Part shown: piece by piece, positions 8,216 through 16,959 of the stretch
How positions within the stretch are numbered: position 1 is the first letter of the stretch
How the letters are laid out: each line of letters opens with the position of its first letter
Assembly (NCBI GenBank): GCA_944326605.1
Contig: CALVEM010000003.1
Location: 1 to 64,000 of the forward strand
DNA: 64,000 nt
Origin: Candidatus Gastranaerophilales bacterium
GTDB taxonomy: Bacteria; Cyanobacteriota; Vampirovibrionia; Gastranaerophilales; Gastranaerophilaceae
Reading direction: 5' to 3'
The notes under the pieces: model-generated
What the model was told of the DNA's origin: nothing
Seen by the model: the letters and a program-made list of their open reading frames with translations, nothing else
Databases searched by the model: none
Position numbers and translations under genes: made by a program

Positions 8216-10322
8216 TGCTTTCCAGTTCACCTGCCCTTGTTTGTGCGTATTTTAAATATTCATCCTGTTCCGTGTATTTTGATGTGAAAGTTTTGTAATA
8301 AGGTAGTGCATTTTTATACTGCCCTAACGTGTCATAGTCAACCGCAATAAGGTAATTTACTATAGTCAGCTCAGGACTTATATCTATTGCTTTTTTGTAA
8401 TCAGCTATAGCTTCATTATATTTTTTCTGGGTGTCGTATATCATTCCTCTGTAATAGAGTGCATAAGCGTCATTTGGCTCAATAGAAAGTATTTTATTCA
8501 GCAGCGCAAGACTTTCGCTGTATTGTTCACTTTCAAAAAGATTAATAGCTTTTTCCAAATCCTGTGATGCAAGTTGTGCGTTCAGGCTTTCAAGTAATTC
8601 CTGTGCCTGCTTGTTGTCTTTATTTAAGGCTAAAGCTTTATCTGTATATGTTTTAGCATTTGCATAATTCTCTTTATCTGCGTAAAGCGCGCCTATATAA
8701 TACGCTATATCGGAATTATTCGGAGAGAGATTTAGTGCTTTTTTATAATAAACAATTGCATTATCAATATCATTCATATTCTGATAAGCTGAAGCTGCGC
8801 CAAGCATTGAATCAGATGTAGGCGGTTGAATTTTTAAGTATTCATTAACTGCATTCTGGTAATCTTTATTATTGTAATATTCTGCGGCTGCCACAAGTTT
8901 TTCGTCTGTTGATTGCGCCTGAATTGATTTTAGAGCATCTTTTACCTGCGAATTATTCGGAAATTTGGTATTTGCGGTGTTCAATGTCGCAAGTGCATTG
9001 TCATAGTTCTTATTTTGCCCCTGTGCAATTGCAAGGTTTACATATACTTCAGGGTTAGAAGGTGTTAGTTTAATTACTTCATTATAAATTGATATTGAAT
9101 CTGCCAGTTTGTTTTGTTTATGCAGATCAAGTGCATAATTGTACAAAATATCCGAGGCGTTTTGAGGGTTGTTTTTCTTTATATAATCAACGAATTGAGC
9201 TGTTGTCATTGTCCCGCGAACCATATTTATCATTTCGTTTTGTGCTGTTTTATTCCCCGGATCAAGAGATAACACTTTTTTATAAAGTTCTGTTGCTTTT
9301 TTATCCTCGCCGATTGCAGCAAGAGATTGAGCTTTATAAAGATTTGCAAGCACATTATCAGGATAAATTGTCAGTACAGAATCGTAAGCGGTTATTGCTG
9401 TTTTAAAGTCGCCCTTTTGCTGGTATAAAGTGCCGACATTAATTCTTGTATTTACATTTGAAGGATCCAGATATTCAGCTTTTGAATAGTATCTTAAAGC
9501 CTCATCAAGGTTGCCTTCTTTTTGCATAATAGCCCCTAAATTTGCAGTTATTGCAGCATCCTGCGGAGCTTCTTCCAACTTTCTTTTGTAAATTCGCTCT
9601 AAAGAATATAAAATCTCTTTGTTATCTTCTGTTTTTGAAAGGATGTAATTATATTCTTCAACAGCTTCGTCTTCGGAGCCTAATTTATCAAGCATTTTTG
9701 CATAGGATAGTCTCAAATCAATGTCTGATGGAGCAACAGCAACTGCTTTTTTATAATATTCCGCGGCTTTCGGGTCATTGCCCAGAAGTTTCATAATATC
9801 GCCTGTCTGCTGAAAACTGTCTTTAATAAGGTTTTTGTCTGACAGAGATTGGTTAAACTCATATCCTGCAGCAGCAAAATTCCCTTCAGCCCTAAGCTGT
9901 TTTGCCGTGTTAAACCTGTTTTGTGCAGATGTATTAAAGCTTATTTCATTCAAGCATTTGTTAAGATTTGAGGTAACCTGCACAATTGCCTGCGAAGAAT
10001 TTCTTACCTGATTTGCGTTAGGATAATACAAAAGATAGAAAAGTGCAGCTCGATAATCATCTGCGGCTTTGGCATAATCTTTGTCAGTATTTGCATAATA
10101 AGTCCCGCGGGCAAGATATGAATTGATAAGCCCTATTCTTGCAGAATTATCAAGATAATTTATTCTCAATGCACTTTTAAACTCTGTTATTGCGCCTGAA
10201 TATTGATAATTTGACAGATATTGCTGTCCTAAATCAAAATGTTCTTTAAAATCAGCTGCAGCTGGCAGAGTAATAGTTGTTGCTATCGCAAATGCAAAGA
10301 ATAATTTTAGAAATTTGTTCAT
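8205..10322 (-). CDS. secreted tetratricopeptide-repeat protein
   Basis: A 705-aa protein. Residues 1-24 (MNKFLKLFFAFAIATTITLP then AAA) are a signal peptide. The rest is almost entirely TPR units of about 34 aa, for example AEYYKKAVAVAPSDIDLRLS, ALRYYSKAEYLDPSN, AIVYYKKALNLSPNN and AIADYKKAIDISPEL. Roughly 13-15 repeats can be picked out. No catalytic domain is visible, so it is likely a periplasmic or outer-envelope scaffold. GAGGGA seven bases before the ATG at 10322 supports that start over the longer open frame. Confidence 0.85.
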   Translation of the reverse strand: MNKFLKLFFAFAIATTITLPAAADFKEHFDLGQQYLSNYQYSGAITEFKSALRINYLDNSARIGLINSYLARGTYYANTDKDYAKAADDYRAALFYLLYYPNANQVRNSSQAIVQVTSNLNKCLNEISFNTSAQNRFNTAKQLRAEGNFAAAGYEFNQSLSDKNLIKDSFQQTGDIMKLLGNDPKAAEYYKKAVAVAPSDIDLRLSYAKMLDKLGSEDEAVEEYNYILSKTEDNKEILYSLERIYKRKLEEAPQDAAITANLGAIMQKEGNLDEALRYYSKAEYLDPSNVNTRINVGTLYQQKGDFKTAITAYDSVLTIYPDNVLANLYKAQSLAAIGEDKKATELYKKVLSLDPGNKTAQNEMINMVRGTMTTAQFVDYIKKNNPQNASDILYNYALDLHKQNKLADSISIYNEVIKLTPSNPEVYVNLAIAQGQNKNYDNALATLNTANTKFPNNSQVKDALKSIQAQSTDEKLVAAAEYYNNKDYQNAVNEYLKIQPPTSDSMLGAASAYQNMNDIDNAIVYYKKALNLSPNNSDIAYYIGALYADKENYANAKTYTDKALALNKDNKQAQELLESLNAQLASQDLEKAINLFESEQYSESLALLNKILSIEPNDAYALYYRGMIYDTQKKYNEAIADYKKAIDISPELTIVNYLIAVDYDTLGQYKNALPYYKTFTSKYTEQDEYLKYAQTRAGELESNGK

Positions 10323-10405
10323 ATACCAATCCCTCTTCACAACAATTTTAATAAATTTATTATTACATGAACATCGACATTTTACTATATTTTTATTAAA
10401 AAAAT

Positions 10406-10429
10406 AGAAGACTTAAAAATAAGTCTTCT
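10406..10429 (-). terminator. terminator of the 48-aa small gene
   Basis: AGAAGACTTA and TAAGTCTTCT form a 10-bp stem; on the minus strand it is followed by ATTTTTTTAAT. It lies 26 bases past the small-gene stop. Confidence 0.8.
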
Positions 10430-10455
10430 ACTAACAATACAGAAAAATTTTTTAA

Positions 10456-10602
10456 TCATTCAAAATCAGTTTTTGATACAAAATTCATAACATTGTCAAA
10501 TAAGATTTGAATGGGCAGTGTCATATCAAACTGCAAGTATTCGCCGTTATTTAAGTCAATAAATACTTCCGGCTCTTTGTTTTCGACCATTGTTTGATTC
10601 AT
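10456..10602 (-). CDS. small protein, 48 aa, unknown function
   Basis: A complete small ORF with a strong ribosome binding site (AAAAGGAG, eight bases before ATG) and its own intrinsic terminator. The product starts MNQTMVENKEPEVFIDLNN and is acidic. It has hydrophobic patches but no membrane helix or signal peptide. It stands alone between the TPR gene and infC. I recognise no family. The well-formed signals at both ends are the main reason to call it. Confidence 0.6.
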   Translation of the reverse strand: MNQTMVENKEPEVFIDLNNGEYLQFDMTLPIQILFDNVMNFVSKTDFE

Positions 10603-10706
10603 AATGCGTACTCCTTTTATATTTTACAGATATTCTCTGTATATAACTTGTCGGCAGAAATATTTAAAACTTTAATCGATAATTGCTTATGAATTTCTCT
10701 AAATAC

Positions 10707-10735
10707 TTGATACTGTTGAATTTATGCCTTATATT
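10707..10735 (+). promoter_or_regulatory. infC promoter
   Basis: TTGATA, a 17-base spacer, then TATATT. The predicted start of transcription near 10742 gives a leader of about 100 bases before the infC start. Confidence 0.6.
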
Positions 10736-10840
10736 TTTTATATTTACATTTTGTTACATAAAAAAATAATTAATAAATATGGCAAAAATAGAATTTTGTG
10801 CTACCATGACAGTTGTGAGTACAATATAGGAGATACAAAA

Positions 10841-11377
10841 ATAGCACCCAACGACAATAGAAATAATAAAAATCAGGCAATAATGAATGAGCGTATCCGC
10901 TCTAAAGAGGTAAGATTAATTGATCAAGACGGACAAAATCACGGTGTAATGCCGACTTCTAAAGCTTTGCAAATGGCTTATGATGCTGATTTAGATTTAG
11001 TCTTAATTAACCCCAATCAAGAACCGCCGGTAGCAAAAATTTTAAATTACGGTAAATACAAATATGAACAGGAAAAACGTGCAAAAGAAGCCAAGAAAAA
11101 ACAGCATACCGTTGAAGTTAAAGAAATTAAAATAAGATACAAAATAGATACCCATGATTATCAGGTTCGTATAAAAAGTATTGAAAAATTTATTGCTCAG
11201 GGTAATAAGGTAAAAATTGTTGTAATGCTAAGAGGTCGTGAAATGCAGCATTCAAATCTGGCATTTGACCTTGCAAATCGCTTTGTCGCAGATATGGAAC
11301 ACTTACCTGTAACTGTTGAGAAAAAACCGCAGCTTGAAGGTAGAAATGTTACTTTGTATCTTGCTCCTCAATCTTAA
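10841..11377 (+). CDS. infC: translation initiation factor IF-3, apparent AUA start
   Basis: A 178-aa IF-3 that binds the 30S subunit and checks start-codon/initiator-tRNA pairing. It has the IF3_N domain (NERIRSKEVRLIDQDG, NPNQEPPVAKILNYGKYKYE), a lysine-rich linker and IF3_C (EIKIRYKIDTHDYQVRIKS, VVMLRGREMQHSN). The frame extends upstream to 10724, before the predicted transcription start, so that is not the start. AGGAGA at 10828-10833 sits seven bases before an in-frame ATA at 10841. The only downstream ATG (10883) has no ribosome binding site and would begin directly at NERIR. A near-cognate start is known for infC in enterobacteria (AUU), where IF-3 represses its own synthesis. No rpmI or rplT follows. 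Confidence 0.9.
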   Translation: MAPNDNRNNKNQAIMNERIRSKEVRLIDQDGQNHGVMPTSKALQMAYDADLDLVLINPNQEPPVAKILNYGKYKYEQEKRAKEAKKKQHTVEVKEIKIRYKIDTHDYQVRIKSIEKFIAQGNKVKIVVMLRGREMQHSNLAFDLANRFVADMEHLPVTVEKKPQLEGRNVTLYLAPQS

Positions 11378-11388
11378 TAAAAAAGTTC

Positions 11389-11416
11389 TTGACTGAAAAT
11401 TTTCAGCCTGTATAAT
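11389..11416 (+). promoter_or_regulatory. strong promoter for tRNA-Phe and ybaK
   Basis: TTGACT, 16-base spacer, TATAAT. The spacer contains the palindrome CTGAAAATTTTCAG. It lies 100 bases before tRNA-Phe and could drive the tRNA and the following deacylase gene. Confidence 0.75.
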
Positions 11417-11516
11417 AAAAAACGTGGCAATTAAATATTTACAACCATTTATCCCAAAAGAATATTTTTTTGCCTCAACCTTTTAAAAGATTATATTTGA
11501 TAATTTAATAAAAAAT

Positions 11517-11589
11517 GCCGCGTTAGCTCAGTTGGTAGAGCAAGGGACTGAAAATCCCTGTGTCCTTGGTTCGATTCCGAGACGCGGCA
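11517..11589 (+). tRNA. tRNA-Phe (anticodon GAA)
   Basis: Acceptor stem GCCGCGT/ACGCGGC, D-arm GCTCAGTTGGTAGAGC, anticodon stem GGGAC/ATCCC-type around loop CTGAAAA, and T-loop TTCGATT. Anticodon GAA reads UUC/UUU. Discriminator base is A; CCA is not encoded. Confidence 0.96.
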
Positions 11590-11616
11590 TTTTTTGTTTA
11601 TATTAGAGGATGCACG

Positions 11617-12093
11617 ATGTCAATAGAAAGCGTTAAAAAATATTTAAGTTTATATGGAAAAGATAAAGAAATCACAGTGCTCAAATCGTCGAGTGCGACA
11701 GTTAATTTAGCTGCGGCTGCTCTCAATGTTATTCCTGCTCGTATTGCTAAAACTTTGTCATTCTGTAAAGATGATTCCTGTATTCTTGTTGTAACTGCTG
11801 GTGATACAAAAATAGATAATAAAAAATTTAAACAAATCTTTGGAATTAAAGCAAAAATGTTAAACGCTGATGAAGTCATGGAATTAACAGGCCATCCTGT
11901 CGGCGGCGTTTGCCCGTTTGCATTAAAGCGTGACGATATTAAAACTTACTGTGACACTTCATTGCGCAGATTTGATACAATTTTTCCGGCATGCGGAACT
12001 CCTAATTCTGCCATTGAAATGACTTGCGATGAATTATTTTTGGTATCAAAAAGTGAAGCTTGGATTGATGTGTGTAATATTAAAGAAACCTGA
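11617..12093 (+). CDS. YbaK/EbsC-type aminoacyl-tRNA deacylase
   Basis: A 158-aa protein of the YbaK/ProX editing family, which hydrolyses mischarged tRNAs such as Cys-tRNA-Pro. It shows ARIAKTLSFCKDDSCILVVTAGDTKIDNKK (in two parts), the GHPVGGVCPFAL loop typical of the family, and a C-terminal Asn-Ser-Ala-Ile region at PACGTPNSAIEM. The ATG at 11617 has AGAGGA upstream; the longer open frame runs into the tRNA and is rejected. It lies 27 bases after tRNA-Phe and is probably co-transcribed. Confidence 0.88.
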   Translation: MSIESVKKYLSLYGKDKEITVLKSSSATVNLAAAALNVIPARIAKTLSFCKDDSCILVVTAGDTKIDNKKFKQIFGIKAKMLNADEVMELTGHPVGGVCPFALKRDDIKTYCDTSLRRFDTIFPACGTPNSAIEMTCDELFLVSKSEAWIDVCNIKET

Positions 12094-12164
12094 TTTTATT
12101 TGTAAATTTTTATTAATTAATAGCAAATTTTTTTATTTTAGTGTTTCATCTATTCAGGAGAAGT

Positions 12165-15149
12165 ATGATGATAAATAAAATTACTGCGGGTTTTGATAAA
12201 GTTCATTATTTTAAAAATTATTTGTATTCGGATAATAAATCGAATAATAAGCTTACGAATACAACTTATACAGAAATTCCTGCAGGTATGACTATGAATT
12301 ATTTTGTTCCGTTTGGTGCAAAATCTTCTTCCGGCACAAAGCCCGCTCCGAAAATGTCAAAACTTGAGAATATCATGTATTACTCGGATACCCCAACAAA
12401 AAAATTGATAGCTAATTTGAAAAAAGATGCTTTGGATAATGGGTTTAAAAATGTTACTACTCTGCATGTTATAAGACATTCGCTGACCGAACTCAATGAG
12501 TATCTTGCTAAGCTTGATTCCGGCAAGGTGGATTTTAATGACTATAAAGATAGACCGGATACTGCTGAAGTTATTATAGAAGCTATACCGTCAAATATCT
12601 TCAGGGATACTGATTGCCGAAATTCTTTGAAAAAAATTTTAAAGAATAATATAACATCCATTGATACAATTTTAAAGTATTATAAAAAAGATACAGCAAG
12701 CTGTCTTGATGATATTACGCTTACAGAAGATTTAACTGATGCAATCTGGGCAAATAGAAAAGAAGATGAGCCGATTGATACTGCCAAATTTATATTGGGA
12801 GCAATTAACAGTCCTGATGAAATTACATCTGATTTTGTTGAAGATATGTTTAATGAAATTTCAGAGCTTTCAATGCAAAATCATACTCCCGAGAATAAAC
12901 GTACCCCTTTCAGCGTTTACGAAAAGAAAGCTGAAAATATTTTGAAAAACATTTCACTGGGAACAAATATTCTCTTAACTTTTGATCCTGCAAAAGAGGT
13001 TCCTCAGCCTTTTATTGATACTTTTTCTATGATTGTTAGAAGAAGCGGAAAAAATTATTCCTTAACCGAGTTAAATGATACTGCTACACCTGATTATTTT
13101 AAGCTTGTTGTAAATAAATTAAGCAAAGATAAATCAAAAGAACATATAGTCATTGCAAATCCTGTCAATATGATAGTCGCAGGACAAATGACCATGGATG
13201 AGGATGGTAAAGTTGCAATCGGTATACCGAATGATTTTTTGCAAATTATAGCTAATCCGCCATCTAATGTAAAATATCTGTTTTATTCAACAAAGGATAA
13301 TTATTATAACTTATCGGCTAGTTCAAATCTATTTTCTGATTTTGAAGAAGCCTCTTTGCCGCCTTTATCAACTATGCAGATGATTAAGTCTTTTAAAGAA
13401 AATCCAACTTTGATGGAGGGTATTCAAAAACCATTTTCTAAAAATGCTTTGGAAAAAGCAATAGAAGCATCTGTGCAGCTTGACGGTGTTTTTCCTGCTA
13501 AAACAATAAGCCTTATGAAGAAAATTGTAAGTTACTATATTGATAAAAAAGATATTAATGAAGCTGATGTTTCAAATTATTTGAAAGAGGCAACAAATTT
13601 ATTTAAGAAAGCCGGTGATGACAGTTCAATTGTAATGTCTTTTGATACAGGGAAAAAATTGAGTGATCTTATCGGAAAAAGTTCTACCAAAAAAGAAGCT
13701 GCTTCTATTGTAAAGCAGATACGTTCAAATAAGATGGGAACAAAGGGGATTATAATATATTCTCAGGACGGTTCTCCCGGCAGCGGCAGAAGATATACAG
13801 CAAAAGCAATAGCAGGTGAGGCAAGAGTGCCTTACATTGAAATTAATACTATGGATTTTGGGACAAAAGATGTTGATATTTTCGGGGGGGGGGCACTCTC
13901 ACCGGAAGCTTCCATAAAAAAATTGTTCTCAATAGTGAACACTCAGGCAGAAGCTAACCCTAATAAATCTGCTGTTCTTTTCATTGAAAATTTTGAATAT
14001 TTTTCGGTCGGCGAGCTTGTTTCAAATTATCATCAAAAGGCAATGGCTCAACTTTTGAGAGAAATGGATAAGGCGGATAATGCAGGTTTGAATATTCTTG
14101 TTGCAGGCTCTGTGTCTAATCCTGCTCTTATCGGTGAAGCGGCAATGAAATCATTCAAATTTGTTGATAATATTGAAGTATCATCTCCGGCATATAATAA
14201 GGGAGAAAGAGCTGAAATTATCAGGCAAACTTTAAAAGATGAAAGAATAAAACTCACAGGTGACAGCAAGTCACATCAAAATATAATTGACGCTGCAGCT
14301 AACATAACTAACGGATTCCCTTATATTTATTTAAAAAATCTTGTCAAAAAGGCTAAATCAGTAGCAATGGAAAGAGGACATAAATCATTGACAAAAGCTG
14401 ATTTTACTGAAGCATACTTACAAATAACAACAGGGAGGCCTGCTGCAAATCATATAGAAGATCATGAAAAGCGTGTTGTAACTTCTCATGAGTGCGGGCA
14501 TGCAACAAATCTTGAGGTTATGAATAATATTGCAAAAACCTTAGGAAAACCATGGCATATACCGGACAAAGTTAATTTTATAACTCTTGATCCGAGAGGT
14601 GTCTATGGCGGAGCTGTATACCACGGTAAAGACAAAAACAGGGAAATGTCTTTTGAAAATATTTTTGCTTCTATTGTTTGCTCTTTCGGCGGAAATTCAG
14701 CCGAAAATAGATTTTTTGGTATGGATGGCTCATTAGGAATAAGCGGCGATATGGAGACTGTGAGGTATTATGCGGATTTAATGGTAAAATCCTTTGGAAT
14801 GGGAGCAAATACCGGTAAAATGGTTATAGAAGAAAATGAGGAATTGTCAGAAAATTTAAAATCATTAATAGAAAAAGATGAAAGAGTGATTATAAATAAT
14901 GCTAAGATAGTTTCTGATTTGATAACAGAAGTTTATTCGGATTTTAATAAGGGATTTACCGCAAAATATGCACCTCTTGTCGGAACTGGGGAATGTATTC
15001 TTGACGGTGATGATTTCAGAAAAACACTGAATGAATGGAAATCACAGCAAACACCTGAAAAACAAAAAGAATTAAAGCTATGCGATGAGGTGATTAGAAA
15101 AGTTATTGAGGCGACAAAAAAAGGTATTGCAGTAAAAAAAGACCAATAA
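12165..15149 (+). CDS. FtsH-like protein: degenerate AAA+ module with intact M41 peptidase site
   Basis: A 994-aa protein starting after CAGGAG. Residues 1 to about 500 are unrecognised and show no clear membrane helix, unlike FtsH. From about 530 the order follows FtsH, but key ATPase residues are lost. Walker A is GSPGSGRRYT (Lys-Thr replaced), Walker B reads VLFIENFE where FIDEID is expected, and the region of the arginine fingers reads KSFKFVDN. The pore-loop region (FVG in FtsH) is FGGG, encoded by ten consecutive G at 13884-13893. The peptidase part keeps HECGH at about residue 775, and a downstream SGDMETV supplies the expected Asp ligand. A metalloprotease with a non-hydrolysing AAA module is the best reading. 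A one-base change in the G tract in either direction would stop translation within about 30 codons. Confidence 0.75.
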   Translation: MMINKITAGFDKVHYFKNYLYSDNKSNNKLTNTTYTEIPAGMTMNYFVPFGAKSSSGTKPAPKMSKLENIMYYSDTPTKKLIANLKKDALDNGFKNVTTLHVIRHSLTELNEYLAKLDSGKVDFNDYKDRPDTAEVIIEAIPSNIFRDTDCRNSLKKILKNNITSIDTILKYYKKDTASCLDDITLTEDLTDAIWANRKEDEPIDTAKFILGAINSPDEITSDFVEDMFNEISELSMQNHTPENKRTPFSVYEKKAENILKNISLGTNILLTFDPAKEVPQPFIDTFSMIVRRSGKNYSLTELNDTATPDYFKLVVNKLSKDKSKEHIVIANPVNMIVAGQMTMDEDGKVAIGIPNDFLQIIANPPSNVKYLFYSTKDNYYNLSASSNLFSDFEEASLPPLSTMQMIKSFKENPTLMEGIQKPFSKNALEKAIEASVQLDGVFPAKTISLMKKIVSYYIDKKDINEADVSNYLKEATNLFKKAGDDSSIVMSFDTGKKLSDLIGKSSTKKEAASIVKQIRSNKMGTKGIIIYSQDGSPGSGRRYTAKAIAGEARVPYIEINTMDFGTKDVDIFGGGALSPEASIKKLFSIVNTQAEANPNKSAVLFIENFEYFSVGELVSNYHQKAMAQLLREMDKADNAGLNILVAGSVSNPALIGEAAMKSFKFVDNIEVSSPAYNKGERAEIIRQTLKDERIKLTGDSKSHQNIIDAAANITNGFPYIYLKNLVKKAKSVAMERGHKSLTKADFTEAYLQITTGRPAANHIEDHEKRVVTSHECGHATNLEVMNNIAKTLGKPWHIPDKVNFITLDPRGVYGGAVYHGKDKNREMSFENIFASIVCSFGGNSAENRFFGMDGSLGISGDMETVRYYADLMVKSFGMGANTGKMVIEENEELSENLKSLIEKDERVIINNAKIVSDLITEVYSDFNKGFTAKYAPLVGTGECILDGDDFRKTLNEWKSQQTPEKQKELKLCDEVIRKVIEATKKGIAVKKDQ
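13884..13893 (+). repeat. G10 homopolymer inside the FtsH-like gene
   Basis: Ten G in a row, flanked TTC-G10-CACTCTCACC. At this length the reading frame continues through GGGALSP. With 9 or 11 G the shifted frames stop at TAA within the next 75 bases. Confidence 0.9.
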
Positions 15150-15174
15150 CTATTTTGTTCAATAATATTATTCT

Positions 15175-16959
15175 TTAGTTTATCTGTTTTTTTGTTTTAA
15201 TTTTTTTAAATAAAAATCTTATTATATAATAATTTTTATATTCTTTGATTGAAAATATTTTTTGCATTAATGTTAATATTTTAGTGTCAAAAATCTTCTC
15301 ATATAAAATTTTATCATTTTCGCATATAGAATTAAGATTTTCACTTTTAGTTGTAAGAGAACCATAGTGATAAATTTTTGGTTCTGTTATTACGTAATTC
15401 TGTCTTCCTGATTTTTGATTTGTATCAAAGAGCCAGTCATCACCGTTCCAGATTTTTAATTCTTCAGGAATAGCGGTGTAATTATATTTATTAAAAAACA
15501 TTGCTACTCCAAAGTTATAATTCCGGTAATTTATTGGTTTTATTTTAATAGTATCGGCATAAATATTCCCAATATCTTCCTGCGTGTTAATAACATTATT
15601 TTCATCTATTCCGATTATGCCTTTTTGAGGAGTGATATAATTTGATATTAATTCTATGAAGTTTTGCGGTACTAAAATATCATCATTAAGTAATGCTATA
15701 TTATCGAATTGAGCGTTGCTTACGCCCAGATTCCAGCTGGCATTAACAAATAAATTTGTTTTGCTGTTTATAATTTTTATTTTGTCGCAATCATAAGTAA
15801 AAATTTCGTTTGCGTTGTTTATGATTATAATTTCACCGACAATATTGCTTGAAGCAAGCAACGATATTAATTTTACAAGTAATTCTTTATTTTTTTGCAT
15901 AGTCGGAATTATAACGGACAAAGTTTTAGATGAATTATATTGGCGTTTTAATTTTATTTTTATTCCAAGGATATTAATTACTTTGTATTGATTTTTATTT
16001 TTAATATAAAATATTTTTTGCCGCAATGATAAGGTACTTGTGGCTTTTGCTATATTATTATTTTTAATTGCTTTAATTCTGGCATTTTTATATTCAAAAC
16101 CTGTTGAGGCAATTATATTTTGTGCTATCTGAATTACCTTATTATAATTTTCCGGTTTTGTAAAATGTAAAACAAAATCAAAACATTTCAAAAATATATT
16201 TTCAATTTGTCCTTTATCTTTTATTATAAGGTTATTTTGTTTGTAAAAATTATATATAACTTCAAATATGTATAAATGATCAAATACGTAGTCCGCTGTA
16301 CCTTTAAAAGTTTTATTAAGTATTGAACCGTTACGTCTCACATATTTATAAAATTTTTCCTGTACAAAAAGAATTTTTGAACAATAAGGATAATACATCC
16401 AGCAAAATCCAAAATCTTCGTAATTTAAATTTTGTGGAAATTTTATATTATATTTTTTTACTATTTCGGTTTTAAATATTTTGTTAGATGCAGATACATT
16501 TAAGTTATTCAAAATTTTGGGACTTGTTGTATGTTTTCCTTTATATTTTATCTTGTAATATTTTTCAGAAATTCGTTTGCGCTCTGTATCAATATCTCCG
16601 ACAATTTCAGTTCCGAAACATATTAAATCAATATCTGAGAGATTTTGGTTTAAGATAAATTCAAATGTTGTAGTGTCAATGTAATCATCAGAGTCGATAA
16701 AACTTAAATATTGCCCTTGCGCAATACTTATTCCAATATTCCGCGCGTTAGAAACCCCTTTGTTGCTTTGATTGATTATTTTGATTCTCGGATCTTTTTT
16801 TGCAAATTCTTCTAGTATATCTCCTGATCTGTCAGTTGAGCCGTCATTTATACATATTATTTCAAGATCTTTATAAGTCTGGTTTATAACACTGTTAAGA
16901 CATCTTTCAAGATAATTTTCAACGTTATAAACAGGAATAATAACACTAATCGCAGGCAT
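15175..16959 (-). CDS. tandem GT2 glycosyltransferase
   Basis: A 594-aa protein with two GT2-like domains. The first (residues 1 to about 230) has ISVIIPVYNVENYLERCLNS, CINDGSTD and SFIDSDD. The second (about 345-540) begins LSVIIPTMQKNKELLVKL and has NDDILVPQNF as its DxD-like site and NGDDWLFDTN later. The start ATG overlaps the preceding stop as TAATG, so it is translationally coupled to the GT2 gene upstream. Together with glf this forms a three-gene surface-glycan operon. The linkages made cannot be read. Confidence 0.88.
   Translation of the reverse strand: MPAISVIIPVYNVENYLERCLNSVINQTYKDLEIICINDGSTDRSGDILEEFAKKDPRIKIINQSNKGVSNARNIGISIAQGQYLSFIDSDDYIDTTTFEFILNQNLSDIDLICFGTEIVGDIDTERKRISEKYYKIKYKGKHTTSPKILNNLNVSASNKIFKTEIVKKYNIKFPQNLNYEDFGFCWMYYPYCSKILFVQEKFYKYVRRNGSILNKTFKGTADYVFDHLYIFEVIYNFYKQNNLIIKDKGQIENIFLKCFDFVLHFTKPENYNKVIQIAQNIIASTGFEYKNARIKAIKNNNIAKATSTLSLRQKIFYIKNKNQYKVINILGIKIKLKRQYNSSKTLSVIIPTMQKNKELLVKLISLLASSNIVGEIIIINNANEIFTYDCDKIKIINSKTNLFVNASWNLGVSNAQFDNIALLNDDILVPQNFIELISNYITPQKGIIGIDENNVINTQEDIGNIYADTIKIKPINYRNYNFGVAMFFNKYNYTAIPEELKIWNGDDWLFDTNQKSGRQNYVITEPKIYHYGSLTTKSENLNSICENDKILYEKIFDTKILTLMQKIFSIKEYKNYYIIRFLFKKIKTKKQIN

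Noticed and set aside
10724-10840. N-terminal extension of IF-3 beginning at 10724
   Set aside because: It begins upstream of the predicted transcription start (about 10742), has no ribosome binding site and encodes residues unlike IF-3.
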